Assembly: GCA_014905825.1 (NCBI GenBank)
Contig: JACGCN010000072.1
Span: forward strand, 62,001-126,000
Length of the DNA: 64,000 bases
Source: Lyophyllum atratum
Taxonomy: Eukaryota > Basidiomycota > Agaricomycetes > Agaricales > Lyophyllaceae
Reading direction: 5' to 3'
The notes beneath the pieces are model-generated. The model saw nothing but the letters and a program-made list of their open reading frames with translations, was not told the origin of the DNA and did no database searches. Positions 22,541 through 34,775 of this stretch are shown one piece after another. The position numbers were made by a program, and so were the translations under genes. Numbering within the stretch: the first letter of the stretch is position 1; each line of letters opens with the position of its first letter.

Positions 22541-23915
22541 TCAGTAACCGAAAACAATACGGGAAGGGTGTCTAGATAGAGGTACAATCAGGAAATAAAC
22601 ATGAGCAACTCTCCGTCGACTACGCTCACCAACGTATTTGTCTTGAATCTTCACCACAGACACGGTTCCCGCAGAGCGAGGTAAGCTTGTAGCGATAGCC
22701 TTCCCAAATTTGCGTTCTCGAGTACACTGCCGGCAGTGCTTCCCCTGAACACAGGCACAGAAGCCTGATGGGCCCACGAGAACCACGAACTGTACTCTGC
22801 GCGAGGAGCAGGATCGAAGACGGGAGAGGATGTTGTCCAGGTACGCCCATTTGTCCGATTTGCGTAAGCGCCTAGTCGCAGGATGATGATTTACGCAGAT
22901 AGTGAGATCCTTCAAAGGAGTTGAAGGATCCAGCGTCGCCAGGGTGCTTATGAGCCAGTCAAGCACGTCATCTTCGAAGAAGTCGAAGTGGACGAGAATA
23001 GATTTCAGTACTGTGTGGCGGCCTAAATCCAGTGGCTCATTTGTCCCAATCAACCCGCCCTGGGTTACAACTGAAAACAAAACGTCAGCGCCGTAATATA
23101 TGGCTTATCAATCCATACATACAGTTGCAGCCAGCACGAATCTTGAGACATTCCAGTGTCGCAGAGCAATCCTCAAGAGCTCGGCAAAGGCCAGGTCGAA
23201 GAACTGTCACAAGTCGTGTATTGATACTCAGCCCACGTAACCCGGTCAAGCTGATTGGCGACGCCGTGCTAAGTACGAAATCCAAGAGGGCGACGAGGCC
23301 TTCTACTTGAGATACCCAAGAAGCGTCATTGCGCTCACCCGGCACGAAAGCAAGTGACAGGGTCTCCAGATGGGTACGACGGCCGGTAAACGGTGCTAGC
23401 GAAACGAGCTGTTTGGACATCGTAATGGATGAAGCGTCAAGATGTTTGAGGGTCCTCAGGCCTGCAATCAAAGATAGAGGCATGTCTGTGACGCCAAGCG
23501 CCCGGAAGTCCTGGAAAGCGGGGGCTTGGGTTAATTCATGGAGTCGTATTTGGTTTGCGAGCGACAATGAGGTCCAAGTAACAAAATCTAGAGAAAGCTT
23601 CTTCAACTTCGGGAAATTGTGGTGGAGGCAAAAACCGAGCTTGCTTGAGTCGCCGAGCCAGCTTTTGCAGATACGGGTCTCAGATTCGATGTAGAGCTCT
23701 CGCACATGCCGGGCAATCTCTGGCTTGATCTTTTCTGCATGTATGTCGACAGAGCAAGGCTCGAGTTGCATTTCTCGCCAGGCGTGTGATCGGGCGATGT
23801 CGAGGAATTGTGGGGAGACCGGCATGACGGCTTTGAGAGCGCGGTGCCGCGGCTCGTCGATGTGCCCGAGGATGTTGTGAATAATCTCGTCGGGAAGGAT
23901 GGTTCCAAGAGGCAT
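22541..23915 (-). CDS. F-box/leucine-rich protein A' (inverted copy)
   Basis: Two exons, 23915-23123 and 23070-22541, encode 440 residues. The F-box LPDEIIHNILGHIDEPRHRAL and nearly every later block match protein A at 9786-11163, including the C-rich segment (here CACVQGKHCRQCTRER). Differences are scattered substitutions with no frame break. The 52-nt intron is at the same place. Both paralogues being open after substantial divergence suggests selection on both, or duplication too recent for decay. Confidence 0.85.
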
Positions 23916-23948
23916 GGTTTCTTGGAGTGTGACCGTCTAGCTATGGTC

Positions 23949-23956
23949 CATTTTAT
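23949..23956 (-). promoter_or_regulatory. TATA-like box of F-box gene A'
   Basis: CTATAAAA on the minus strand, 34 bases before the ATG, equivalent to 9743-9750 in the other arm. Confidence 0.5.
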
Positions 23957-24440
23957 AGGAAGTGCAACAAGCCTTCTGTTAGGTTCCTTGTGCAGAAGGG
24001 ATGCTGCCAAAAATACAAGAGGAGGATGGAGACGCGCTGCCACAAATTGACATCGCGCGCAGATTCGATACTTGGTTGTCACGACCACCAATTGCAATTT
24101 GCTGGACAAAAGACTCGGAGAGTCCGGCGTACAAGGTCATCGCAGGTACAAAAATAAGGCCGTAACCTGTTGGCAGTTCTGAGAATTGCTTCCAAACTTC
24201 AAGTGACGACTGATGCCTTGTTGTTGTTAGAACACACCCTTGAGCATGACATGGATAGAAACGTGGTGATGGAAGGTTGACGGAGGAAGTGTGTTTTTTT
24301 TTGTTGAATTTTTGGACCGGTGGCACTGCTGCCTCGAAGCTGATAGAGTTCACATATTTTGAGTAGACTGGAGAGGTTTCTAAGTAGACTAATTCAAAGG
24401 AATGACGTTCGATGCTGAAACCGCGTCGAAAGAATAGCAT

Positions 24441-25085
24441 CATGTCAAAATAAGATAAGATTCACGTTCCGGATCCTCCTCCTGAGCCGGATATTATTGG
24501 ATGTCACTGCTTTGTCCTATACCCTACATTGTCTTAACGCATACCTGTCGTAACCCTACGACGTCGGAAACATTTAGTCAAAGGATGGCTGAGAAAAACA
24601 GCTCCTTACTCGGACAGAATGACCTTCGATTTTCAGTGATTGTTTTTATGTGGCGGGACGCTGGACGGCGCGGGAGGTGAAGATTAAGTTGTTGAAAAGT
24701 GGCACTGGAAGCTGAATTGAACGAAGTGAGAGGTGAAGGCCTCATACTAAGCCCAAATTCATGTTGGGGCTGCCATGCTGGGCTCCATGCGGGCCTCGAC
24801 TGTGGAACGAGAAGGTGGAAGAGCGGTCACGGTCAATTTGAATATGTGGCACGATAACGACATGCATATAATTTACCGTCATACGATCCCGTCTCCGGGT
24901 TTGAGATTACGATATGCTTGAGAAACAGAAGCGATCTGGTATGTTGTATTCGCGAGTACGTGACGCATCATATACTCCTGCTGTACAATGCAACATAATT
25001 CCGAAGAGTGGACATGCTGTAAAATCAACTCTACAGTTTTTCAAGATACGAGTTCCAAGTAGAAGTAGATACCGCAGGGGTAAAA
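24441..25085. other. Intergenic region with no gene seen
   Basis: Holds the promoter side of F-box A' and the 3' flank of the ER transporter gene. No repeat or RNA gene recognised. Confidence 0.5.
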
Positions 25086-28000
25086 TCAATGCAGTCCGGT
25101 TCTATGAGAATAACCGCCACCCAAGGCCTTTTCCTCTCTGATCACCCAGTCTCTCTGAAATTCAGCAAGTCCCTGGAACGTCATCTCCCCGCACAGGTCA
25201 CGAACGATACCAGACATTTCGTCAACCATCTGTATCGATAGACATGTCAATGAACTTGTTGAATGACTATTGGAATAAGAATCCCACCGATATGACGTTT
25301 GAAAGCGCCACCAAAGCTAATACGGAGCTGTCTCAGTACGACGATTCAAAATAAAAACGTTGAATATAACTCACCAGTTGCATGAGCGGGTAGCTGCGCA
25401 TCCTGAAATGTTGATCAGTTCAAGCAACTTGAAGAAACATTGACTAGCGTGCACACCATGAGGACATCTAGCGTCATCTCATCAAATCCAAGGCTGCATC
25501 CGTCGACTTTGTCTGCCACAAATTCCAATTCGGCATTGGTGTCGGAGTCAGTGTCGGTAGAATCTGCCTCAGAGGCCTTGTTGTTTTGGGAGGGCCTCGG
25601 TGGGTGGAGGCGTTCGTGATAGACCACGCGATCACGTAATTTGGGCAATGCTGGGGGTAGAGGGTGACCACCGGCCAAGGCATAGGAGAGAATAGCTAAG
25701 TTTGCGAAGATATCTGAAAGCTGAAGGGTGTAAGATATCAGTCAAGTGTCTATTCAATACGCTCATCAGAATTACCAGATTCGGATTGAGGAAAGGCGTC
25801 TGTAAGTCAAAACTCGTAAGACACGATCGAAGTAGTAGTAGTAGTATCAAGCCTGCTTACTTGGTGTACAAGAACACTGCACCACTTAGTATCCAGCTGG
25901 GCAAACGCTCCAGTGAAGAGCATGAGTGAAGAGAGGAGCTTCATCCTGTTCGAATATTCTATTAGCACATACTCGCGTTGGAAAGAGCGGATACCTACTG
26001 GGTGGCATAAAGCTGTGTATATTTCTCTTGCGGCCATATCCCACTGGGAAGACCTGAGTAAGGTGGTCAAAGGTTTAGACCAAATGACGCACTGGAGTTG
26101 TGGCTCAAATCGTGCGGTCTGAAGCGATGGGGCAAGACCTTGTAGACGCGTCTAGAACAAGAACCGATTAGGCACATCTAAGGGATATAATAAAAGGACC
26201 CACAATGACGATCAAAGCCTTGTACGCAATCCTCCGAACACGTTGTTCCTTGAGCGATGCTTTCTGATCCGATTGCTCCCCCACAAACGGCGTCTTTTCG
26301 TGATGTCCGGCTCGTGCACGAGCTTCCTCAGCGAGGAGCGCCTCCACTTCAACAGCGAGGATGTGTTTGAGCTCGCCAGTAGTGGCAGCAAGCGTGTGGC
26401 GAACCAGGGTGCGGGATGAGGTCGGTCGAGGGAACAACATGACAATGAACTAGAGTTAGAGTCAGTATCACTATAGGAAATTGGGTGGATGGAAACACAC
26501 GCCGGCGGTGAAACCGATGATCACAAGAAGCCTGTAAGAAGTCAGCAAGGAAAAGTCTTTCAACTAAGGCTTAGTGCTTACGCCCGCTTCCAAGCGATTG
26601 TCACGCCGATACCAGCGTTGACCAAAACAGGGTAGTGTCTGTTGATCCAACTGTATCCCACCACTGCCAAGTTCTAGACGTAAACATACAGAACGATTGT
26701 AAGGGGGACGACACCGACCGAAAACGATGGTGACGCCAGCCATCACCCATAGCATCATCTGCTGAGGCGGCGAAGCGAGCCTTGCGAACAAGAAGGGAGC
26801 AGTAAACACCGTCTATAACAGAGTCAATTAGAACCGCATTCAACAATTTGGGATGGAGAAAGCTGACAGTAGCAATAACAATACCATAAGGATTACCGCT
26901 CCCAGATCCGGCGCCGATGTACCATACCACTATGCCAACTATACCAATAATCAGTGGGTGATGAATGACAAAAGAGTGTTGCAAGACATACCAAGCAACC
27001 CGAGTAGAGTCCCAGTAAGGCGCACAGCAAATCCGGCAATCTTAAGAGAGATGACGTCAAGTAATGACGCAGACCAGCACTATGGCAGTTACCTGGTCAC
27101 CTGCATAAACAGCCAAGCCAACCTAAAACACCTGAATTAGAATACCCCACGTTTAGATGTCAAGGCCGAAAGTACCTGCGCCATGATCAACGCCCACAGT
27201 CCACGGTTCCCATAATAGAACCATGCAGACGAAGTGCAGACGGAAGGGATCCATAACGCGATCGAGACAATAGCGTGTCTGAGACCGAATATCCCCTCCG
27301 GCGACTTGAAGAATCCGAGCATATTCCCGAGTGTCAGGAAGAAGCGACCAAACGCCGTCGTGGGTGGTAGCGCGTCTGGGTTCTTTCCTTCGTGTACAGC
27401 AGGCAGTGAGTGAGGTCCTTCATTGATTCCATTCTTTCGGCCGACACGTACCAGCGGGTTTTTCGTTCGAGATATTCTTGACCTCCTCCGGCTCATCTTC
27501 TTCATCACTGTCATCATCATCGGATTCCTCGAACGCTGTAGGATCATCCGAGGTTCCAGTAGCCAGCGGCGTCACTTGTTGGCCGACCTCTCGCTTGCTT
27601 CTTAGCTTCCGTCCCAGCTTTCCGAACCCGCTGGGCCACCAGAGCCGTGGCTTGGGCCGCTTGCCGTCGAGATCGACAAGAATGGCTAGGAATTTGGCTA
27701 GACGTTCTGCGTAGGCATCGAGAGCATATGAAAATACAAAACAGATATACAGAGATCTATACCGCAGGTCAGCATTGTCATATCGATCTGGAATTCGGAA
27801 TACGGACCTCGCAGCAAACACCTCCGAGTCCTTATCACCCCCATCCGACCTCAACCTCTGCCCTGTAGCCGGATCGAAGAATCTCTCAAACGGTTTAAGC
27901 AACTTCAACCTCTCCGACTCTCGATACCGCTGCAACGCCCCCTGCACCGCAGCCAACTGCTCCACCAATGCCGCATGCCGCTTCTCTCCCTTGGTCTTAT

Positions 28001-29769
28001 CGTACTTTGAGAAAAAACCCGTCCAGCGGTTGGTGTTGCAGTCATTGAACCACTCGCGCATGCCCGTGACGGCAGCCTCACATGATGTGCGGAGCTCGGC
28101 GGAGGATGATTCGAGGATGGGCACGAGCGAGTCGAAGTCGTGGCCGTGCTGGAGTTCGCGCTCGCGGATGCGCTTTTGTAGCCGGGTGTAGCGGTCATGG
28201 TACCCTGCCTTCTCGTCTGCGGCGGATTCGGCGGAGTCAATTTCGGCGTGTAGAGTGTTGGTGTTGTTCACGAAGATCAGGAACGCGTGAAGGCCGCTGG
28301 TAAGTTGTCAGTATGTTAGTATGTATACCTTGTTAAGATCGATGAATGGAACGTACGTGGCACGGAACATGAGCGACTTGAGCTCGGTGCTGATGCGTAG
28401 GAGGTCGCCTGGGCCAAGTCGTCCGATTGAAATTTCGAGATCTACCATGCTGATTTGATCGAGGAGAGTTTGTGTGCCCGCGACGAGCTTCTGACGCGCT
28501 GCCTGGCCCCGCTCCATGATTTCAGCCCAGTTCTTCTGATCTGTGGGAACAGAATTGAGGGCTTCTGATTGATGGATGAGGATTTGTGACATGGACTGTT
28601 GGAGGTGCGCGCCGTGAGTACGGAGCAAGTTAGAGATGCGGTCGAGCTTACGTCAATGAAATCATTTTCGAGCGTCGTTCTGAGGGGTCATCAATATGAC
28701 GCGATGTGGCTAAGAGGAAGTAGCTTTGACTTACAACCAAACGAGGTTGAGAGATTCGGGGAATACGAGAACGAGTGTGACAACAGCGATAGCAGCGTAG
28801 TAACATGCTGGAAGGATGAAGATTTTTGAAAGTGTGTATTGGGCGTTCGGGAACACTAGACAGAGGTGAGAGTAGGTAGCAAGTTCAATTAATCTCCACC
28901 TACGAGGACCATAACTGCACATCTAGGGAAAGTGTCAATCATCTTAAGGAACAATGGGCAAAAATACCCACAATATCCAAAGTGATGGTTCCGAATATGC
29001 TCAGAAGCGCGAGCTTGGGAAGGTAGGCCCTAAGCACCCCGAGAGCGAACGTCCCAACGAAAAAGAACGCGCCATACACGGCCGAGGTCCTGCGCAGGGG
29101 AAAGGTTAACGCTTCCTAGTCGCTACAAAGTGATTTTCATACCCAGGATCCAGAAACATCCCGTGAAAGACGAATGACTGGAATTGAACGGCTTGGGGGA
29201 CGCCAGGAACGTATCTAGACCATCATGAGTTAAAGAGGTAGGGATAGTGGAGGCGTGACACACGAGGACTGAGCCTGCTGCTGTTGCCTGGCCAGACGCG
29301 CTGGATCTCTTGCTGCTAATCCTGCCGCCATCGCCGCAGCTCCCCATGCCCACCCGACCAACATCCCTGGCATGCCCTCAATATGTGTATGAAGCACGAC
29401 GACCGTGAAACGACTCACCCAGGAGCAACGTCACGATCGCAAGAACGAACAATGATAGTGCGATCGACGGCGGAACCATCACCGCAACAATGCTGCAGAA
29501 GAGGACAATCAGCAGATACGACGAGATGAATGTTGAAGAACTAACGCCGCGAAGAACGCCGCCTGCCCCATATTATTCAACGTCTTATTGTCCACCATCA
29601 ACACCATCGTCGCAGCGAGCGCTATACAGCATCGAATCCAGGCCTTGAGGATGCGGGGCGACTTAAGTCCTGGCACGACCCACGAAAAGAAGCTCGAGGC
29701 TTTCGGCACTTGAGGTGATACAGGCCCGGACGACTCCTCCGAGCGTGTTTCCTCCTCCCTTTCAGCCAT
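25086..29769 (-). CDS. ER transporter, 6TM N-terminal / aromatic-acid-exporter-like (FUSC superfamily) membrane protein
   Basis: Large multi-exon gene from the ATG at 29769 to TGA at 25086. The N-terminus (KSPRILKAWIRCCIALAATM then VLMVDNKTLNNMGQAAFFAA) opens a first block of about six helices. A cytosolic stretch follows, rich in charged residues, with HDRYTRLQKRIRERELQHGH and EWFNDCNTNRWTGFFSKYDK. The acidic tract ESDDDDSDEEDEPEE comes next. A second membrane block contains KSPEGIFGLRHAIVSIALW, VVWYIGAGSGSGNPYGI and IGVTIAWKRALLVIIGFTAG. The C-terminus is GEMTFQGLAEFQRDWVI plus a short tail. This two-block layout is typical of fungal putative ER transporter 6TM N-terminal proteins related to yeast Bre4 (brefeldin A sensitivity). 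Substrate unknown. Individual small exons were followed by eye, and a few junctions are not certain. Confidence 0.8.
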
Positions 29770-30307
29770 ATTCGAGAGACCGGGTGGTCGCGCAGGTGTC
29801 GCGCAGGTGGGAGTTAACTGGAGAGAAGTACGAGGCTTTTGAGTAACTTCGAGGCTAGACGCGTTTCATGATTTTTGATGCGACTGACAGGGTCAAGCGA
29901 ATAGACGCGACAGTTGATTATCAACGGGCCGGATGCTGTCCGACGCGGTCTGATATTTCAACAAACGGTATTGTGTATGATGGAGTTGAAACGGGAGTAT
30001 GCAGGAGGAGGAGGACGACTGACAGTGCGCTTCATGGGAATGTTGTGAGTGACAGGCCTAATAACAAGCCGCGTTTTATAGTTTCAGATACGACACTTAC
30101 CTCCGGAAATTGTGCGAAGAGACGGTCCAGAAGATACGGATTCGTCTGGAATGATGGTGGGGGAGGAGGAGGAGCAGTGGAAGCTCAATATAACGGGTAT
30201 GATGAAATGACCCAAGCACGTGGCGCGATGGCTTGGCAGTGGCGTCACCATACTATAGTCACGTCTATTATAGTGCCACCGTTGAGACTCTTTGAGACTC
30301 CTATAGA
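29770..30307. other. Divergent promoter region between ER transporter and MYND gene
   Basis: An open plus-strand frame runs through this region from 29868, but it has no family match and continues across the splice signals of the next gene, so I treat it as chance. Confidence 0.45.
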
Positions 30308-30314
30308 TATAAAA
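30308..30314 (+). promoter_or_regulatory. TATA box upstream of the MYND gene
   Basis: TATAAAA, 56 bases before the ATG at 30370. Confidence 0.5.
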
Positions 30315-30369
30315 CACTCCGTCCAACTTGTCAACCCCCTTTTCATATTGACTTGTTCCAGCCCACAAC

Positions 30370-31748
30370 ATGCCACAGATTGTCGCACACGCCGGTGCCG
30401 AGGAGCCTTCTGGCCCCAACTACGAGAAGTAGGTAGTGGAACATGCATGGCTCTTTCATGCGGATTGACTAACAACTTATCTAGTATGTGTCCGCTATTC
30501 AAGATGGAATACGACCAGACTTGCGCTGCTACCACGATGTTTCAGACTCGCAGGACACGCGTGAAATGCAAGACAATCGTATCTACAAGGGAAGGATTCT
30601 TGAAACGGCCAGGGGTTCTTGGCATTGAAGCCTGGCTCCCGAGGAGGAAGGTGGTTGAGTTCATGGATCCAAACACATACGCCATCGCGCAAGGGCAAGG
30701 AGGTGGGCCATGGTTCTACACGATGCCGGTTTATGAGGTACGTCGCTTTGTAGATCCACTACCCTAGCGTCCTATCTAATATCACCTCTTGGCTGTTCCA
30801 GGTTGTGAAGGCGTCCTCAAAGCGGGAGGTTAGTTCAATCAAATAATAAACCATTGGACGTGCGCACTGAAGCCTTCGCTAAGAGGGATTGGGGACATTT
30901 GGTATTCACAGATGTCTTGGTGAAGAGAGTCCTTCTCGTTATGGTCCTGCCCTCACCTTCAGGCAAGTGCTCAAGTCTTGCTGCCTAATGTATAATATCT
31001 AAAGAAGCCATGTCCGCAGGTCAACCGGGCTTTACTCTTGAAGACTACGCGGCATTGACAAAGTGGCACGCCCACCGTTTCATGGCCATGTGCATGTCTA
31101 TCTTCCATGACGACACACCAGTGGAATGGTAATCATAAGTCGTCACTGTCGTACTGCCGCCTTCCTAATGGTTTATACAGGGTTCGTGCAACATATGTGA
31201 AGGAAGACGAAGCTTTTCACCCTGAATTCGGTTTCGACCAAGCGTTCCTGCACAGCGCAGAGAAGCCTCCATACCCCATCACAGACGATCATCCGCCAAT
31301 CTTCACTGTAACGCCTCAAACTGTGGAACGCTGTCTACTTGCCAGCGACATAAAGAAGATTGATAGCATCCGCGCACAGGATCCGGAGAGTCCCAACGTC
31401 GCGGTACCGGAGAGCGTTCGTAACCGAGTTCTTGGAGACAGAGATACAAGGCTTGGGTTTGAAGGCTCTTGGTGGCAAGAGAAACACTATCGCATGTGCT
31501 CATACGGACCTTGCAGTACCTCGAAGGACCGGGGTCTGCACTTGTGCTCAAGGTTCGTGTTAGCTCTTCTCTTGTATACTTCATTGTTCACAAGGAAGTC
31601 ATTGTAGATGCAAAATCCAGTATTACTGCGGAGCGCAATGGTATAATTTTTCTTGACCCTTCAGTTCATGCGACTCACTTGATTTTTATTGTATAGCCAA
31701 AAGCTCGCTTGGCCGGATCATAAACGCTGGTGCAGGGCAGGTTTTTAG
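30370..31748 (+). CDS. MYND zinc-finger protein, middle reading frame unresolved
   Basis: Exons traced: 30370-30428, 30485-30737, a small exon near 30802-30828, 30873-30963 (approximate), 31020-31128, 31181-31552, 31608-31640 and 31697-31748. The C-terminus, assembled across the last three exons, is a clear MYND finger: CSYGPCSTSKDRGLHLCSRC, then KIQYYCGAQCQKLAWPDHKR and WC. MYND domains bind proline-rich partners; the body (FMDPNTYAIAQGQGGGPWFY, ADYV-like FTLEDYAALTKWHAHRF) is of unknown function. The intron after 30963 uses a GC donor (GCAAGT). Between 30485 and 30873 I cannot join exons without a frame change: both IYKGRILETARG and GIEAWLPRRKVVEFMD look coding but lie in different frames. 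The gene is therefore either mis-spliced by me or frame-damaged. Confidence 0.6.
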
Positions 31749-31827
31749 GAGGAAGACGAACATAAGATTCTGAGTAATTGCTCCTGAGGTTGATCCTGGC
31801 ATCTACCACTATACATACATAACATTC

Positions 31828-32200
31828 TAAGTGCTCGAACAGTTTTCGAATACGTCTTTCAATACGCTTGCTCACCATGTACTTCTTTCCCAGCCATGAT
31901 ATCACTCTTCCAAGCCCTCCTCTGAACTAAAGTGCTTGGCACGATGGAATAGCTCTTCAGCCGTCCACTGCGTATAAGCCGCGAAATCGCCTAATCGATG
32001 GATCGCGAATACATAAACAATGGATAACGCAAATGAAAGAGCAGGCAACGCGCCCGAGACCAAGACAAAGCGTATATGTGGGCCGTCGATGCACAATGGG
32101 CTCCTTGACGCGTGAATGTGGGCAACGGGAACATTCGCGGCCAGTCGCCTCCAGTCGCGGCCCAGTGCTCGGAAACGGCCGAGGCCCAAGGCACACATTC
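31828..32200 (-). pseudogene. Decayed duplicate of the GT25 glycosyltransferase last exon
   Basis: Matches the 3' exon and flank of the intact gene at 34468-35639. On the minus strand one reads IYALSWSRARCLLFHLRYPL and then FMYSRSID, against YALSRSGARRLLLHLRYPL and FAYSRSID in the intact gene. A stop follows SID and there are further frame breaks. The nucleotide match covers about 31828-32165 against 34455-34775. No 5' exon is present, so it is a truncated copy. Confidence 0.8.
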
Positions 32201-32834
32201 AACCTCGCGGCCTTGTCGCGGCCTCCTGCAATCGTTGATCCACCACGTAACTTTTCGCTTGGATGTCTTCATATCCGGTCGCCACCTCCATCCACCTTCC
32301 AAGTACAAGTGGACGTCTTCAATGCTTGTCAGCTGTCTGATGTGCTCATCGAATTGAGTTAAGTTGAATTTCGGAAATCATCTACACCACGCGATGAATA
32401 GATATTCAGCCCCTATGCCATTTGTCAGCCAAAAAAGAAGGGGAAGAGGCAGGCGGTGGAGAAGGAATGCTATTGGAATGAGTACTCACACTTATAGGCG
32501 CGTCCTCGCGATGGACTCTTGATCTTGCCATTTCGCCACATAATAGGTCGAGTTCTGTCTTGCCCGAGTACCTTCGCATGCATCGCTTATCTAGGCACCT
32601 TAAGGTCCGCCAAGGCACTCAGTGACACTCTCAGTCCGTCTAATGAACGCTATCACTTACACCTATAGGGCAGAGGCAGGGAAGAGCTAGGTCCCCGCAG
32701 ACCAGTCAAACAACATGCTTATGAAACGTACCTGAGCTTCGCCATGGATCTCCCCAACAAAGGACATAAAAACAATACCCACTGGGAGTAGTTGGCTTCA
32801 AACTATTTCCTCGCTCAACTGCCCTGTGCTCGTC
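32201..32834. other. Intergenic region with no gene seen
   Basis: Follows the GT25 relic and precedes the orphan gene at 32835; only short chance frames. Confidence 0.45.
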
Positions 32835-34130
32835 ATGAGCGGAGCCCTTCTTGAAATGGTCGCTGGGTGGGCGGTTTACGAAGTCCTTGATGACATCAAA
32901 GATGGAGTCTTTGGAGATGATTCCGATGTCCAGGAACAGCTTCAGCACGTTATCGACCTTCAGAAGGAGACCATGAATATCATGGTCGAGGAATTCTACG
33001 AGGCAGCAGTTTCGCATGCTGTTACCGCTCTCAACAGCTGGAACATAAATCTCAAGGATGCTCTAACTATGGCAGCCAGGTATGTAGGCGACCATCACCT
33101 CGCTACTTTTGGTTGTGATCAAAGTACTCATGTTTCCGTAGTGGTGACATGACAATGTGGAATGGCCTTGTTCGGGGCCTTGCGGATGAGAATAGCGGCG
33201 TGAATTTTCAACTCGTTAGCCTCTTTGAAGGTTTGATGGGCGAGAATGGATTGTGCAAAGGCGTGGGGCTGGTAGGCGCATGGAATAATAAGCTATATGC
33301 CAACTTCCAGAAAGACGCGAAATATGGGATACACAACTTCCTGCACGACTACGATCAGCTCCTGTGCAGGGCTGCCGCCCTTCTTTTCCTGGGCTTTAGT
33401 TTCCAATGCATTACTGTTGGCAGTACGTCGCTTTGTTCCCTCTTTCCTTTTGCTCGTGCTTAACCGCTTCGTCTAAGATAAAACACTAGCCGAAGAATAT
33501 CGACAGCGCTGTATAGATCACATTCAAGCGCTGAGAACTAAGGCTTGGCAATCATTCCCATCCGCCGTTCGCCTGTTCAAGTCGAACTACGCGGATACTG
33601 GTGCCGCCGCCAGTGCACATTGGTGGCGTCTAGGGGTTCACGGCACGGGTACAAGACAATCCATCTACAACAATTCATGGGGGACTGTGAACGACAGTTA
33701 CCGCGTCGGCCAGTTAATAAAGCGGCTGCAATATAACTTGCCGGAACCCGCAGTGGAATACCGGATCGATTGGTCGCAGCATAGCGACACTCCATTCCTG
33801 GGGACTGCGCAGCTCCGCACTCGACTTGACAACAAGCTGGTCTTTTATGACGTCGACACTAGCGCTTGTTGTTCGAAGGTCAAGGTCGACGATCCTCTTG
33901 AATCTATTGTGTTCCGTGTCGTTCCTGTAAACTCCCAGAAGGACAACCAAGTATACCTCACACCAATGAAATCTGATGGAGTTACACCATTACCGGACAT
34001 ATATAACCTGTGGAAATACCCATTGTGGCTGATAGACACGGGCACGGACCAAAGCGATAATGTTCTGCGCGAGGACCGGACATGGGGCCCACCATATAGG
34101 TGCGACTTATTTTCAGTTGCATCAGTATGA
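32835..34130 (+). CDS. Orphan protein, 388 residues, unknown function
   Basis: Three exons, 32835-33079, 33142-33422 and 33490-34130, join cleanly to 388 residues. I do not recognise a family. The first ~170 residues look largely alpha-helical (MVAGWAVYEVLDDIKDGVFG, IDLQKETMNIMVEEFYEAAV), ending in a hydrophobic stretch (AAALLFLGFSFQCITVG). The C-terminal half looks beta-rich with many Trp/Tyr (GAAASAHWWRLGVHGTGTRQ, FRVVPVNSQKDNQVYL, LWKYPLWLIDTG). There is no signal peptide. A helical N-terminal part plus a beta-rich C-terminal part is all the sequence supports. It sits between the GT25 relic and the intact GT25 gene. Confidence 0.7.
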
Positions 34131-34454
34131 GAGTGGCTCAATCGAACTATTATTGTATCTCCAGCTGAAAGAGCTGTATACAGGTGGCAGCAGTAGTAGT
34201 AGCAGACGCAGAAGGCTTGTCAACACCCGGCCCATACTAGTATCGCCATGTACAATCAAGTCATATTTGATAACGACGTTGAATGTCGATGCCGACAGCT
34301 GCAGAAAGCATGGACTGGGACGAAGCGGCGGCTCTCGATCATTATAGTACTTCAAACAAGGGCTAGCCTGACATCACTAGCTTTTGAGCAGAAAGATGGA
34401 CATAGGCATCTTGTAGTTCAAGTTATCGCTCCTGAGTATCATGCATAGATCACA

Positions 34455-34775
34455 ATTAAGTGCTCGATCAATTTTCGAATACGCCGTTTAACAAGCTAGC
34501 TCGCCATGTGCTTCCTTTTCCAGCCATGATATCACTCCTCCCAGTCTTCCTCTGAACTACAACGCTTGGCACGATAGAATAGCTCTTCAGCCGTCCACTC
34601 TGTATAAGCCACGAAATCGCCTTATCGATGGACCGCGAATATGCAAACAGTGGATAACGCAAATGGAGTAGAAGGCGACGCGCTCCGGACCGCGATAAGG
34701 CGTATGCGTGGGTGCACAAGGGGTTGCTTGACGGGTGAATTCGGGTCACGGGAAACGTTCCGTCGATAGCCATGG
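34455..34775. repeat. Intact-side member of the GT25 last-exon repeat
   Basis: Direct-repeat partner of 31828-32165, e.g. shared CTCTTCAGCCGTCCACT, AGCCATGATATCACTC and CGAATA.GCAAACA.TGGATAACGCAAATG-type blocks. Here it forms the coding last exon of the GT25 gene. Confidence 0.8.

Larger units (their letters stand above)
22420..24440 (-). repeat. Right arm of the ~2 kb inverted duplication
   Basis: Reverse complement of about 9030-11290. It includes the 5' flank motif GACGCGGTTTCAGCATC...CCTTTGAATTAGTCTA, the TATA box, the gene and the 3' flank. It lacks the ~200 bases seen in the left arm near 9125-9340. Confidence 0.9.

Noticed and set aside
29868..30767. A 299-codon plus-strand open frame
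   Set aside because: Its first 170 codons have no protein character. It runs across the promoter, TATA box and first intron of the MYND gene, and only its last part overlaps a real exon.
31902..32362. Open frames of about 100 codons on both strands
   Set aside because: They are fragments of the decayed GT25 exon copy and its antisense; stops separate the recognisable pieces.
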